Below are positions 1 to 12,450 of a stretch of 64,000 nucleotides of DNA, one piece after another. The translations under genes and the position numbers were made by a program. Source of the DNA: Aurelia coerulea (taxonomy: Eukaryota; Cnidaria; Scyphozoa; Semaeostomeae; Ulmaridae). Each line of letters opens with the position of its first letter. The stretch's first letter is position 1. Under the pieces are notes generated by a model that saw only the letters and a list, made by a program, of their open reading frames with translations, had not been told where the DNA came from and made no database searches. The stretch is taken from NCBI GenBank assembly GCA_039566865.1, contig CM076945.1:5507501-5571500 (forward strand). Reading direction: 5' to 3'.

Positions 1-3000
1 CTCGTCAAATAGTATTATCCAAAAGTACAGTAAAATTGAGTGAGAATATCAGTAGGGAGTGTTCCCTTTTAATCTTGTGGCTATATTTGCTGAAAGGTCA
101 AACCAAACAGGGAAGAAATTTTATTGTTGTTGGTCCCAATAGATTTTCATGTCAGTGTTAATATATATCTTGAATTTATACGTGATCAATTTGCTTGCCT
201 AGTTTCACATTCCTTGGTATACAAGCATACTAACCTTGTATGAAGACGATTAGTTAAGTAATCTATGCACAGGATTTATTTGATGCCTTTGGCTTAGAGC
301 GATTAGGGAAGGGGTATTGTGTTCTGTTAGCGAAAGTTTAGAGGTTTAAAAAACAAATGACAGATCTGATTAAGACAAAGCAATTTGGCTACCTCTAGAA
401 TGGATTTCGTACCTTCAGTGCTTTCGAGGAGTTGAGTCTGCACGCAGGCTACCAACCATAATGCTTTGCTTCTCTACTTTATTTAATTTGATTGAGTGCA
501 TTCAGAGGTGTGAAATCTATTCTTCTGAATGGCAAATCGCTTTGTCTCCTCAAAAACCAACATCTTTTGTTTACAAAATTCACCCTTGCTCTTGTGTGAT
601 ACAAAAGTAAATCGAGTTGAACTATGTAACAGAAACCAAAGACCCATTGTAGCCACCTATTTGTAGTCATCTCTTTGAGCACTCGCGTGCCAATGCAATG
701 TTGCAAGTTGCAGTATCGCAGCAAGGAATCAATGCAGAAATGCTTTTCCTTTCTATGTGATGCAGCGCTTTGAAGGAGTCACTATTCTAATTTTGACCTG
801 CCTTTTCATTCCATCAAAGCTTGTATTTCGCTTGGGGACCATGTCGGTGTTATATTATCAAAAATGTTCAGATGAATGAATGAGCCAATCTTTCGGTCCA
901 ACTTGGGTCTGGTAAAGTATGAACTTTTCCCACCAAAGCTTTTTATGCTCGCGGCCTTGTACACAAAATTTCAATCTTTTTATTTTTTGTTTTAGGATGT
1001 AATTTTTTCTGCAGGCTAGTGAACTAGAACGCAGTTCAATTACTAAAATGTGAAATTAATGTCAAAACAAACATGGAAACCAGATAAGGTTCTCCAAGCT
1101 TAACCCCTTCTTACAAGGCGTTCTGATTAAGTGTCACCTATCTCCCATGTCTCATTTGTCACCTCATTTGGCTCATTGATATCTCACCATCTTTAACCAG
1201 ACAGTCATTCCAGTCCAATGTGGGATTTGTACATGACGTAGCATTTCTGTCAAAGCAAAACATATCATACGTTGTACTTAATGGCGCCCATCTTAGTGAA
1301 TGAATTAACTTATTCTGCTGGTTCCATAGAAGTAAAAGCGCTCGCTTTGCTCGCGTCTCGATATTCTTCGCCGCTGCGGAGGGCTGATGATAGTAATAAT
1401 AATAATCAAATCACTCACAGTTGTTGGTTGATCTAGTTTACAAGAAACTAATGAAACCCAACTATCTAACTACACATTGTCCGTTAAAAACAAAGTTCTA
1501 TCTACAAATATTGTATATCTGAATTGTCTCCCTTCCAATTTTTTATCATGGCTTCAAACTTTTTGCTATTTTGTGCGGATTTTATGCTGTCTGACAGTGT
1601 TCCATAGCATACTACCTCTTAACGATAGTGAACTTAGTCCATATGAGGTCGTTTTAACTTTTGACAGCTGGAGGAGAGTCTTTATTCTTGGGTCATACTT
1701 GATTTCTCTGACACAATGAAAGGGCTAATGGCATTTATGCATTCTTATATTTTGACCATCAGTTTTTCTACAATGGATCGTTGTCTCCGCCAACCCTATG
1801 TTGACAATATGAAAATTTTGTATAGTATGTTTGCTCTATGTTTTGTAGTTACCCAGCAATTCGGAACATAGTTCGGAAGAATGCCTTTACTTTTTGGTTT
1901 AAAGTTAGTGGACTTTAAGTAGGCTTCAAAATTCTCTCTGATTCATTTTATCGGTTACATTTTATGTATTCCCCCGGATCTTATTCACTGTAGGCACCCT
2001 ATTTTGTTTTCTGAAACTTCCCCATGCCCCCGCAATGAAATAACCAAGAACACATTTTCGTACGGGGAACCAGTACATTCCAAAATTGAATGGTACACCA
2101 ACAGAATAACACGTTAGAGAACAAGAACCACATTGCTAGGTTTGGTAGGCGAATTTGTCAATGGTGGTCACAGCACCTATCATTTTTATGAAAATTTCTT
2201 AGAATAGCAAGTGTGACTTTGGGAACAGTGAACAAAAATCGAATCTAAATTTGAACTACATCAAAATATGATACTACGTAGTTGTCAATAATTGCGTCAC
2301 TGGTATTACTTAAGAAGTTTCTATTTTCAAGTCTTATTCTCAAGAACATGCCTTCACACGAATCTATTGTTTTGGAATTTAGAGCATTTTGGGATAAGAA
2401 CACTGTTTGGACAGATGTATGATGCAATGACTGTTAATTCTTTGGTGTGCATTTCCTGGTGAAAAATGTGAATTATGGTTCTTTTTATTTACGAGATACT
2501 CGAATTTACTTTTGATATCTGGATTGGATAAACCAGAAACTAATAAACTAAAACAGTACCATGTTTTATAACGACAACATCTGTTGACTTTGATTTCTAC
2601 GGCCGACTAATCGAGCTACTAATGCAAGTTGCAAACTGTATAAGATATACAAAAACCTGGATGGCTGACTCACTCAAACTGCATGCGAATAAGTCCATCA
2701 AGAGAAAACAGGGGTTTGTATTGAAATTAGAAAGATAAATCTAAGCATCTTCCTTCGGAATTTTATTCAACTAGTTGTGCATTTGTGAGCCTGTGATATA
2801 AATAACGATGCAAGGTCTCAACTTGTGCGGAACCATTTTTGCGTAACTGATATATGTCAACAGAAAATACTGATATATGATTGGCTAGAATTTGACCGCA
2901 AGTGGCTCGAGAAAATCTTATATGACTGGATTCCCTTCATCCCATCCCATACTTAAAAAACAGCAATGAATTTTCGCTGTTGTTCCTTATCTCCAAAAAT

Positions 3001-3310
3001 TGCGGATTTCGCCAGAATTCGAAGCCAGGAAAGCTATCTCAAGACATTTGAATATATCAGTTTTCATACTTTACTCATATACTATGTCATCCTGTCAAGT
3101 ATCCCCTTACTACCCTGTCACACATTCATCCTGTACTCATGTTCTTCATTTATTCTGCAGAGAATAAAGAAAAAGTAATGAATACAACTATTCATTCTGC
3201 CGTCAAATAATTAATAGGATGTAGATCGATTGCTAATGGCCTGACAATGTTTTGATACGTTGTCAATCGGCTGGAAGGGTCGTTGGCGAAACCATTGTGT
3301 GCACCGGTAA
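1..3310. other. Intergenic, no gene seen
   Basis: I see no ORF with exon-like boundaries or a recognisable domain. Open frames are short (80 codons or less) and AT-rich. About 430-600 resembles 18380-18475, both carrying diverged matches around a 'CTATTCTT' and 'TTCACCCTTGCT'-like stretch, so this is an old dispersed repeat. The motif GTCTGCACGCAGGCTAC near 437-453 recurs in the hairpin at 28283-28409. Confidence 0.5.
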
Positions 3311-4226
3311 TGAGTCTTTAAGTAACAATATCTCGTCGACAAATGACGCTGGGGGCTAACTTCACGAGGCTTCCGCATGATGTAACTAAGGGTTTACGTC
3401 ATTTTTTAGCATGGTTCCTTTACGATAAGATCTCGATCGTTGTTTCTCAGCTGATATGGGAGAGTTGCCCGTGAAACAATTGATGCTAATGAGTCTTTAA
3501 GTGTAGACATCTCTTTGACAAATGACACTGGGGGTTAAATTCACGAGGCTCCCGCATGATGTAACTAAGGGTTTACGTCATTTTTTAGTATGGTTCCTTT
3601 ACGATAAGATCTCGATCGTTGTTTCTCAGCTGATATGAGAGAGTTGCCCGTGAAACCATTGATGCTAATGAGTCTTTAAGTGTAGACATCTCTTTGACAA
3701 ATGACACTGGGGGTTAAATTCACGAGGCTTCCGCATGATGTAACTAAGGGTTTACGTCATTTTTTAGCATGGTTCCTTTACGATAAGATCTCGATCGTTG
3801 TTTCTCAGCTGATATGAGAGAGTTGCCCGTGAAACCATTGATGCTAATGAGTCTTTATGTGTAGACATCTCTTTAACAAATGACACTGGTAGTTAAATTC
3901 ACGAGGCTTCCGCATGATGTAACTAAGGGTTTACGTCATTTTTTATCATGGTTCCTTTACGATAAAATCTCGGTGGTTGTTTCTCAGCTGGGAGAGTTGC
4001 CCGTGAAACCATTAATGCTAATGACACTGGGGGTTAAATTCACGAGGCTTCCGCATGATGTAACTTTTAACCTATATGGTTGTCTTTGGGTGAGAGCGTC
4101 GTCGGCGAAACCATTAATGCTAATGAAATGGGGGCAACTTCGCGAGGCGTCTGCACAATGTATTTCTGATTACACCATTTTTTATTTCATGGTTCCATTT
4201 GGAAAATGTCTTCGTCTGCGCAGCTA
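3311..4226. repeat. Tandem array, unit about 179 bp
   Basis: The phrase GAGTCTTTAAG starts near 3311, 3490 and 3669, and GAGTCTTTATG near 3848, giving a period of 179 bp. Each unit also carries CGAGGCTTCCGCATGATG (or a one-base variant) and a GATAAGATCTCGATCG block. The last units are shortened and diverged, ending near 4226. The open frame across 3880-4227 is a translation of this repeat and not a gene. Confidence 0.9.
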
Positions 4227-4252
4227 GTTTGGTACCAATTGTACCAAACTAG
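4222..4252. repeat. Perfect 13-bp inverted repeat, 5-nt loop
   Basis: GCTAGTTTGGTAC is followed after CAATT by its exact reverse complement. It sits at the right edge of the tandem array and could be the terminal palindrome of an element or an array boundary. Confidence 0.8.
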
Positions 4253-5712
4253 CATTGTTTGTAGAAAGTATGCTTTTCGCGCCCTCTTAGATCTCATCTT
4301 TGCAAATGACTGCCTTTAAAGTGTGAAAACTTGATAAAGATTGTTGTCAGCACTGTTTAGTCTTTTGGGTATTCATGAAAATATTTGCAAACAGCTAACA
4401 ACGACCATGGGACGTGGGACGGGTGCTGTAAGACAATTTAAATGTTGGCCGAAAGGTCACTAATCAACCACCGTAAGTCCTTGGTTGACTTTAAAGCATT
4501 GTTATATCAATTTGATGGTAAAACCAGCAAATATGTTGTCGTCCCTCTATGTTAACAACCTGCTTTCGTATTCCAAATGTCTGAACTGCCCTAAAGAGCT
4601 CCCAATCGCTATTACTCTTGGGCCCATATTGAAAATGAGCCTCCTCAGGGGAGACCAGTATCCCTACCCTTCTACAAGAACAGGTGTTGGTTGGATTTTT
4701 TAATTTGGATTACAGAAATGACCAGAAGAGCATGAAGCAAGACTGCAAAGAGTACGGGAATTTGCGACCAGGTAGCTCAACAATGTTTTGGGAAAATGAA
4801 AAAGCGAGGAAATTCAGTCCAAAGGAAATATGCTACTTTTGAAAGTAGAGCAAGTGAACAATGCCCCCCCCCCCTGTCAGAGCTGTTTTACTTGCGTGCC
4901 TTTCTCTTGATGAAGGATTCCCCTAAGATATGGATACCTGTGAAGAGTTCAGCTCGAAACATTGTAACAATTCTTAGTCTTGGTGCATATTCAAGCCGTA
5001 TTTTTAAAGATATTACTGTTTCGTTGATACAAACGACGTGCAGCACGCACAACAACATTGTTTTCTAGAGGCCGGCTCCTGTCGGTCTTTTATCAAACGC
5101 TACTCGTTGCAAGGGTGTGTCCACTAAAACCCTTCGGAAATTTTGAATACTCATTAGCAGTTTCTAAAAGGCCTATCAATCATCAATGACTTGAAACTTA
5201 CATGAACTTATTCCATTTTCTTTTAGTGTGAGAAATATTTGGTTTCATATCCTTTGGCGTTTTAGTCAGTCAAAAGTTGACTGGGTTGCGTAATGCAGCA
5301 AAAGCGGATTAATTTCTTGAGAAAAGTTTGGTTGAATGTGGAAGCTCTTGCCTAGAATGAAAGACTTTTCTGAGTTATGGATTTACTGTCATTTTATTAC
5401 AAGAAACTTTGAACTGAACTTTGTGGTACGATGTCTTAATTTTGGGCCCAGTTCTTACGGAAAAATTTTCTTGCAGAGTTTCGTAATTTTCACAAAGTTG
5501 AACTGCACGATTTATGATAATTCATTCAGGTCGCTAAAATGGCATTTTGAGTCCTGGTAATAGACCTTTTAGCTATTCTACAAAAGAGCCTGGATCGAGC
5601 GTTATGTTATCGATCATTAAAACAGGAGACTGGGGAGAGCGGTTTGCTTCCAAGTTTCTTGTCGATATTCATCGAACAATGTTTCTTTTATCTTGCTTCG
5701 ATACTCTGATCT
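4253..5712. other. Intergenic, no gene seen
   Basis: There is a C-run near 4865 and several short open frames. None has flanking splice signals, a domain or a codon pattern that I would support. Confidence 0.45.
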
Positions 5713-5914
5713 GATCATGGGTAGTTAGACACTGCTGGTGTGCTTCTATGGAGGAGCGCTGGATAATATGTATCTGCGGAGGAAATATTGTCTAGTACTG
5801 CGGAGGAGATATCGCAAGAACGTCCGCAGTACTAAACAATATTTCCTCCGCAGATACATATTATCCAGCGCTCCTCCATAGAAGCACGCCAGCAGTGTCT
5901 AACTACCCATGATC
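5713..5914. repeat. Near-perfect 91-bp-arm hairpin
   Basis: The left arm (5713-5803) and right arm (5823-5914) are reverse complements over about 91 bp. I count two mismatches, both transitions. The 19-nt centre is about 5804-5822. The outer ends read GATCATGGGTAG and CTACCCATGATC. Such long, young arms fit a fold-back MITE or a transcribed hairpin. No clear target duplication outside the GATC ends was found. Confidence 0.9.
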
Positions 5915-6954
5915 TGATCGATCAACTTCAAAGGAAAAGGACGAATTCTTTCCCGCTAAAGCTGTTTTAGGCGAGGTCTCCCTTTCGTTACGAGGCATAT
6001 GAGTCGTAGGGCATCATTCCGGTTATACCTTCCAGGCAATTATTTCTCAAGGGTTAATTTAAAACTAACCGTTTTGTGTAGAGAATTCTATCATTTGCAG
6101 AAGCTCCGTGGCAACCATTTACTAGCTTTGTATCCGCCATTTAACAGAACAAACCGCTCTCCCCATGCTCCTTTTAATTTTCGAACTGGTCTATTGTGCG
6201 ATTTTTTTATGAATATTCGGTGACAGGTTGCATCGATCCAAGTTGACGGCTGTTCGTCCGCGCGTGGGGCCCTCTGTTCATTGTCTTGCATTTGTTTTCT
6301 CTCCAAATTATAAATTGTTGATGTCATTGCCTGACATCAATTGTGAGACAGAAATTAACTTTTTTTTCTTTTAGTTTGTTGTTCTTTCTATCTAGTGTAT
6401 TGTAATTTTTGAATTGTAAGAGTGCCTTTCATGGTGTGAACTCCGATGACCTAGTGTCTATTCCCGCCATGATAGGCACAGTAGATGTACTTTTTGAGTT
6501 TGTATATTTTAATTGATTATATATAAAAAGAAAAAAAGTTGACGAAACAGGAAGGTTTTATTCTTTTGGCCATGTTTTGGCTATATGGAGACCGTTACAT
6601 AGACGAAGGTGTACCGCAAGACCGCTTCTTGATTGCAAACTCACGTCGCCCAACGTATGTCTGATACAGAATTAGTTATATTAAAAATATCCATGAACAC
6701 AGATCGATAATCATGGGATGATTGAAGATAATCCCAATGTCTGAATCGAGATAAAATCACAGAAATAATGGAGCATATTCTAATGGATTTTTGAGATGAT
6801 ATATTAGCATCTATATATTCGTTATTGAATGGGAAAGAGTTCAAATTCATCATTTTCCGTGAATAGATTCGAATAGGAGCTTGCATAAAGTATTGTAGTT
6901 ACCGTAGCTGCTACAAAATCAGGGCGCAATGAATATCTCTGTCTCGGACGCACT
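5915..6954. other. Intergenic, no gene seen
   Basis: AT-rich sequence with only short open frames. No splice-bounded exon, domain or RNA gene is recognisable. Confidence 0.45.
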
Positions 6955-6962
6955 GTAAGGAC

Positions 6963-7408
6963 CCCCGGGGGGGGGGGGTACTTCACTATCGGGTCAGACG
7001 GGGATGTGCGCCAGTTTTGGGTAGTTTTTGGCCTGAAATTTCTGGGAATGGGGTATACTTTTACTGGAAATTTTCTGTAATTGGGGTATACTTTCACTTG
7101 GAATTTTCTGGGATTGAGGTTGACTGTTATACTAAAAATTCTGGTAATGGGTGTTACAGATTTGTTCTGCTTGTGTGACAATAACTGAGAGGATATCCGT
7201 TTGTTCGCCTTAAAATTGAATGATATTTAACGTTGAATTGTTCTTGTTACTTCTTCAAAATTTTGGGTTTGGGTATCAATATCTGACCTATATTCTGGGA
7301 TAGGGTATCAATATCTGACCAAAATTCTGGGATTGGGTCATGACAGAAATCCTGGCGGCGCACACCCCTGTATGATTTTGTAGTGAAGTACCCCCCCCCC
7401 CCCCCGGG
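6963..7408. mobile_element. G/C-tract-ended element with 8-bp duplication
   Basis: The ends are inverted: C4 then a long G run and GTACTTCAC on the left, and GTGAAGTAC then a long C run and G4 on the right. The flanks GTAAGGAC (6955-6962) and GTAAGGAC (7409-7416) are identical, an 8-bp target-site duplication. The interior repeats a motif around TGGGGTATACTTT, TCTGGGATTG and GGGTATCAATATCTGACC. There is no transposase, so it is non-autonomous. The 8-bp duplication would suit a hAT-type enzyme, but the family assignment is inference. Confidence 0.85.
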
Positions 7409-7416
7409 GTAAGGAC

Positions 7417-7954
7417 GATGAATTTTGTGACCAATGTCTACCATTCGAGAATATCGTTAAATAGCCCTTAATGTTACTTACGAATATAAAACCAAGCAAA
7501 CCTGCTCACCTGCTCTTGGTGTTGGACTTGCAGTGCAATAGCCCGTGCAACAAGAGTAAATATTCGCTTTTATGGTCGGTGATTGACCTAGAAATGCAAA
7601 TTTCCGGGCTTCTACACCTGGGTCTAAACCTTTCGGCAGACCAAACAAAAAATGGAAAATGGAAAACTAAGAAAAATGAAGCAAAGCACAACCACCAATC
7701 TGAGGGAGTGGAGTGTGGGAAAAGTTAAATTCAGCCAGCAGCCATTGCTGCTTGCACGCGCAAAACTGATCAAGAACAAGCAACACAATATTGGTAATCC
7801 ACCAGGAATGTGTCATGTAGCAACAGCACACAATGCGCACTAATTGGCTGATGACAGGGCAAAACCAGAAGCAAATACGCCTTCTCAGTCCATTAACTCC
7901 GGTTAAATGTGCATTTAACCGATATAAAATAGCTCTATCTATTGCATATACGAA
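7417..7954. other. Intergenic, no gene seen
   Basis: Short overlapping open frames on both strands only. Nothing recognisable. Confidence 0.4.
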
Positions 7955-7964
7955 GGGTTCAGCA

Positions 7965-8232
7965 CCCGGGGGGGGGGGGGGGGGGGTACATAACATATTT
8001 GTGGTACGGGTATGTGCGGCCCATATGGGTGGGTTTCTGGGCCCAAAAATCTCTAAACAAGGGTCCTTTTTCGGCAGATTTTCCATAAACATGGGTGGGG
8101 TCTCGCTGAAATTCGCAAAAAATGGTCAAAATCCAAAGCAAGTTTCGGTAATTAGAAGAGGGTAGCTTTCTGGAAATCGGGCGGCAGACCCCCGTCCATC
8201 CTCAAGTCATGTACCCCCCCCCCCCCCGCTCG
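7965..8232. mobile_element. Second G/C-tract-ended element
   Basis: The left end is CCCGGG plus a long G run and GTAC. The right end is GTAC plus a long C run and GCTCGG. It is flanked by GGGTTCAGCA on both sides (7955-7964 and 8233-8242), a duplication of 8 to 10 bp depending on where the G run is cut. The interior differs from the element at 6963-7408, so the shared feature is the homopolymer-tipped ends. Confidence 0.85.
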
Positions 8233-8242
8233 GGGTTCAGCA

Positions 8243-8901
8243 ACAGCTTGCTAAAAGACATCGTGTTTGCTTCCCAGTTGTGTTGTCATGTTCTGCGGAG
8301 GCGCCAATGACTGCGTGCCTGAGTGACTTGACAACAAGGTATTATGGCCACTCATACTCAGATGCAAGTGTTTCAGACTGCGTTTGTCTGAGGCAAATCG
8401 CCCTTTTGGTCCTTCCTCGGTCAAGCACGACGGCGAAATTACGAATGACCATCGGGCACCTTCGCAGGAGGACAATGCGAAGTTCATCCTTACATTTCTC
8501 ATGATAGAGGGTCGTACGTGTTAATAAGCAGAATATTTTGATAATGAAGTTTTAACAACCGAAGTAGAAAAGTCAAAATTAGAAATATTTTGAATTTTTC
8601 AACTTTGACTCTTGAATCATTTCAGATTCAGTCGCTCACTAAAGACTGTCCTTTCAGATACTACTTTTCAGTTTTCATATTATTAAATGTCAAAGCAATT
8701 TGTTCTGTGCTCGAAGCTATGATTTACTTGAAGAATGTCTAAAATTCTTACTGAAGGGAAAATATCAATTTCAGGAAAACTCTAAAGAACATAACTCCTT
8801 CTAGTTTGATCTGAGTCCACATGGCTCACCAGATATTTGCTCACTTAATCTGTTCCAATATTTAGCTATCAATTTCGAAGAGAAATCAAGTAAAGTACTG
8901 T
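8243..8901. other. Intergenic, no gene seen
   Basis: No supported feature. Confidence 0.4.
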
Positions 8902-9430
8902 TGTTAGCCTATTTAGCATTCAAATTGTTCCCACTCTGTAGTCGAAGGACATTTGGCCCACTTTGAATAAAGTAACCCGCTAAACATTGTTTGTAACCCA
9001 TTAGGTAGGGTTTTAAAGGATCTGTTCAACCGTTATGCCTTGCATGTGCCATCTTTTGGGTGGCCTTTACTGTTAGCCTATTTGGCGTTCAAATTGTTCC
9101 CACTCTGTACTCGAAGGACATTTGGCCCACTTTGAATAAAGTAACCCGCTAAACATTGTTTGTAAACCATTAGAGAAAAAGGTAGGATTTTAAAGGATCT
9201 GTCGCAATCGGTATGCGTTGCGTGTGCCATCTCTTGGTTGGCCTTTACTGTTAGGCTGTTTAGCATTCACATTGTTCCCATTCTGTACTCAAAGGATATT
9301 TGGCCCACTTTGAATAAAGTAATCCGCTAAACATTGTTTGTAAACCATTAGAGAAAAAAATAGGATTTTAAAGGATCTGTTGCAATCGGTATGTCTTGCG
9401 TGTGCCATCTCTTGGTCGGCCTTTGCTGTG
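8902..9430. repeat. Tandem array, three units of 168-178 bp
   Basis: Units start at TGTTAGCC near 8903 and 9071 and TGTTAGGC near 9249. Each contains GGCCCACTTTGAATAAAGTA and a GGATTTTAAAGGATCTGT-like block. The second and third units share a short insertion after AAACCATTAG, so those two are the more recent copies. Confidence 0.9.
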
Positions 9431-10238
9431 AACGTTTCATAGGCCATGAAATGTCTTCAAATGTGTTCATTAGAAACAAACACAATTTCCAGGCGGGTAT
9501 AGTCATAGTCCACAGTCATAAAAATGGTGCATAGCAAACATGCCTCTGTGCATTGCAGAATAGTTTGTCGATTTAGGTTGATTCATTTGTCTCTGTCTAC
9601 AAAATTAGAGAGCTGCAAGTAGCAGTGAAAATGCTTTTGGACTTGTTTATTAGAACTTAGCAAAATTAGCAGGCCTAAGCACAAGCCTTGAAGAAGCCCT
9701 GCGTATAGCTACCAATTCTGCATTGCAAGATGCTTTACGAATTTGTGTTGGTTTATTTGTTGAGTTTTTCTCTTTTAACAAGACAAGGGAGCTGCGAACA
9801 GCAAGGAAAATGTCTTTTGCCTCGTTTATTAGAGTCAAGCAATACTAGCAGGCCTAGGTATCAGCCTTGAGGCATCCCTGTTTAACAAGAGTCTATAGCT
9901 GATAGATTTGGTCTGCCATGTGATTTATTGATTTGTGTTGATTCATTTGTACAATTGCTTTCTCTGTTTGCAAACCTAAAGAGCTGCAAATAGCAACGAA
10001 ATTTCCTCTAGACTTGATCATTAGAAGTAGGCAAAACTAGCTGTCCTAAGCATGATCCTTGTGGGATCCCGACGTAAATAGCATCGATACCTGATTAGAT
10101 ATGCATTCCTAGGTGATTTGTTGATTATATCGATTTATTTATTGAGTTGTTTTCTCTGTTTGTAAAACTAGAGAGCTGCAATAGCAACGAATAAAATGCG
10201 TTTAGACTTGTTTATCAGAATCAAGCAAAATTAGTAGG

Positions 10239-10500
10239 CCTAAGCATTTTTTCAGTACTTTATTTTAAGTGGGCTGGAGGGATTCCTAGCTATTCAAAAC
10301 TGATTTAGGTCCACTATGCATGCTGCATCCGAGTATGGGACCCCTAGTTTAACGTCCGGTCCCTTCCGAAGGACGGCGAAGTGAGTTTCTTGCTGAGGCC
10401 TCCGGGAGGTCACCCATCCGGAGTTTGACCTCACACAACCGAGCTTAACTTCAGTTACCTCACGGAAACTGTATAAGCCGCTCAGCCACTCACCCCACAT
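10239..10500 (-). mobile_element. SINE-like retroposon, minus strand
   Basis: It interrupts the tandem array. Read on the minus strand it begins near 10500 with GGGTGAGTGGCTGAGCGGC, which resembles a tRNA A-box region. It continues with a GGATGGGTGACCTCCCGG stretch resembling the 3' half of 5S rRNA, then GGACGTTAAACTAGGGGTCC. It ends in an oligo-A tail (TTTTTT on the + strand near 10241). A Pol III-derived head plus A tail indicates a SINE. Resemblance to the conserved central domains of invertebrate SINEs is from memory. Confidence 0.6.
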
Positions 10501-10890
10501 GAGCCTTGAGCAATCCCTGCATGTGTAGGAACCATACTTGTTACCTTTCCATTGCAGGATGATTTATGGATTTATATTGATTTGTTTATTGAGTTGTTTT
10601 CTCTGTTTACAAGACTAAACAGCAACGAAAATACTTTTGGACTTGTTCGTTTGAATCAAGCGAAATCAGTAGGCCCAGGCTTAAGCCTTGATGATTCCCT
10701 GCGTCTAGCAGCCATGCTTGTTGCCTCTCCATTGCTAGATGATTTATGGATCTGTGTTGATTTATTTATCGTTTTATTTTCTCTGTTTACAAGACTAAAC
10801 AGCAACGAAAATACTTTTGGACTTGTTCGTTTGAATCAAGCGAAATCAGTAGGCCCAAGCCTTAAGGATTCCCTGCGTCTAGCAGCCATA

Positions 10891-11157
10891 CACTCTTTTT
10901 TTTATAAGAATATTTTAAATTTTGTCCAGCCTCGATATTCTTAAGAAAGTTTCGTTTTGAGCCTGAACATATTCTTAAAGTATTTATGCCAGTCATGCGA
11001 TTCTCTGTTATGAACATCACAAAACAGGCAACTGCTGAAAAATGAGACACAAATATGTCAGCTGAGGCTGGCAATATTCTTATAATATTCTTAAAAATTG
11101 GATGATTCTGAGCCTGAATATTCTTATAAACATTATTCTTATAAAAAGAAAAGAGTG
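10891..11157. mobile_element. TA-flanked MITE (CACTCTTT family)
   Basis: Inverted ends CACTCTTTTTTTTATAAGAA and the reciprocal at the right, with a TA on each side (10889-10890 and 11158-11159). The flanks rejoin into a normal unit of the surrounding tandem array, so the empty site is visible in neighbouring units. This is good evidence of insertion. It is mariner-type by TA target, with no transposase. Confidence 0.8.
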
Positions 11158-11290
11158 TATGCTTGTTGCCTCTCCAGTGCTGAATGATTTATCTATATAT
11201 GTTGATTTATTTGTGTGGTTGTTTCCTCTGTTTACAAGACTAAAGAGATGCAAATAGCAAGGGAAATGCTTGTTTATTACCACAAATGAT

Positions 11291-12450
11291 CAAAACTTTA
11301 GTTTCAAATCTTCGTAACATGATAGCTTCGGCATCATTTGTGACATTCAAAGTGTTGAATTCATGAAGGTGACGTTGGCCTAATTCTTTAGCTACAGAAT
11401 CCGCAAGCAGTTGCTTACCTTTGCATAATTCAGATGCACTAATGCTGACAATTACCGGTCATAATCCATAATCATTTAACAAATGTCAAATTACGTTGCT
11501 AACATTCATGTAGGTCTTCGTACAGCTAGGGGGAGAGGCTCGTTGTTACACTGATGTCATGTTTAGCTGTTAAGGGCATTTCACTCAGATTTCAAAGCTT
11601 CTCTGAAGTTCAGAGTACAATTCTTCCTAACTTCATACCAGCGTTCAAGATTTTGTGCGATAAACAGAGCCATCCATAGGATGTTTCCGAATATGTTCTT
11701 GAGGAGAGCAATGCTCAATCCTGGGTCAAGACCAACCCTGAAAGAATTACACGGTTTCATTGCAAGCTCGGTTGTGAAGTGTTCCCGAGGGAAGTTGATT
11801 GAAAAATCCAGAATTCGAGAAATCTTAGTTTTTGATAAGAGATTATGTGTACTTAGAAACAGTTTGCAAAATTCAAACGAAACTGGAACTTAAACTTAGA
11901 AAAGATGTAATCAGATGTAGTTGGAGATGGAATTTCTTAATCGTCATTAAAAGCTTGTATATTTTAGATGAATTTTCTCTTAAAGTTAAAATGATTTACG
12001 AAAAATACAGCCAAGCAAACTTTAGACACTGCGTTATAGAAACACCAAAATTCATATGCTAAATTACTTTCTTCTGGTGAATGTGTGCTGTAAACCTCCC
12101 TATCCTACTATGTGTAATAATTCAAATTTTGTTATTGTAACTTCAATTTTACGTCATAGTTTAACAAACGATTTCAAAAGTTGGGACAATTTCAAATTTT
12201 CGTGTCAACTTTGCTTTTAAAACTCTTAACGTCAAAAGTAGTGGAATTTGACCTCATCAGTGTTTTGGGACGAAGGAGGAGAAGGTCATTTCACAATGTT
12301 TTTGGTCATTATGACAATGGAGAGATGTTTGAACAACACTTTGCAGTGGAAATCTGAAACTCTATCCATATATCCAGATCCTGCACTCTTTTCTATGATT
12401 TTTATCATTTTTGAAAACAATGGAAATTGAAACTGACAAAATCACGATTA
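11291..12450. other. Intergenic, no gene seen
   Basis: Open frames at 11681-11893, 11832-12062 and 12248-12430 lack splice signals and domains. Not supported as genes. Confidence 0.4.

Larger units (their letters stand above)
9540..11290. repeat. Tandem array, unit about 180-190 bp, with insertions
   Basis: Recurring blocks are TGATTTATGGATTT-like, TTTTCTCTGTTTACAAGACT, AGAGCTGCAAATAGCAACGA and TTGGACTTGTTTATTAGA, followed by AAGC and AGGCCTAAGC. At least eight units are recognisable. Two foreign insertions interrupt the array: a SINE-like unit at 10239-10500 and a TA-flanked MITE at 10891-11157. The 130-codon frame at 10552-10944 is a translation of two units. Confidence 0.85.

Noticed and set aside
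7667..8165. Overlapping frames of 110-141 codons on both strands
   Set aside because: They run through G/C homopolymer tracts of a mobile element, which gives poly-Gly or poly-Pro in frame.
10552..10944. 130-codon frame with an internal duplication
   Set aside because: It is a translation of two units of the tandem array and runs into a MITE.
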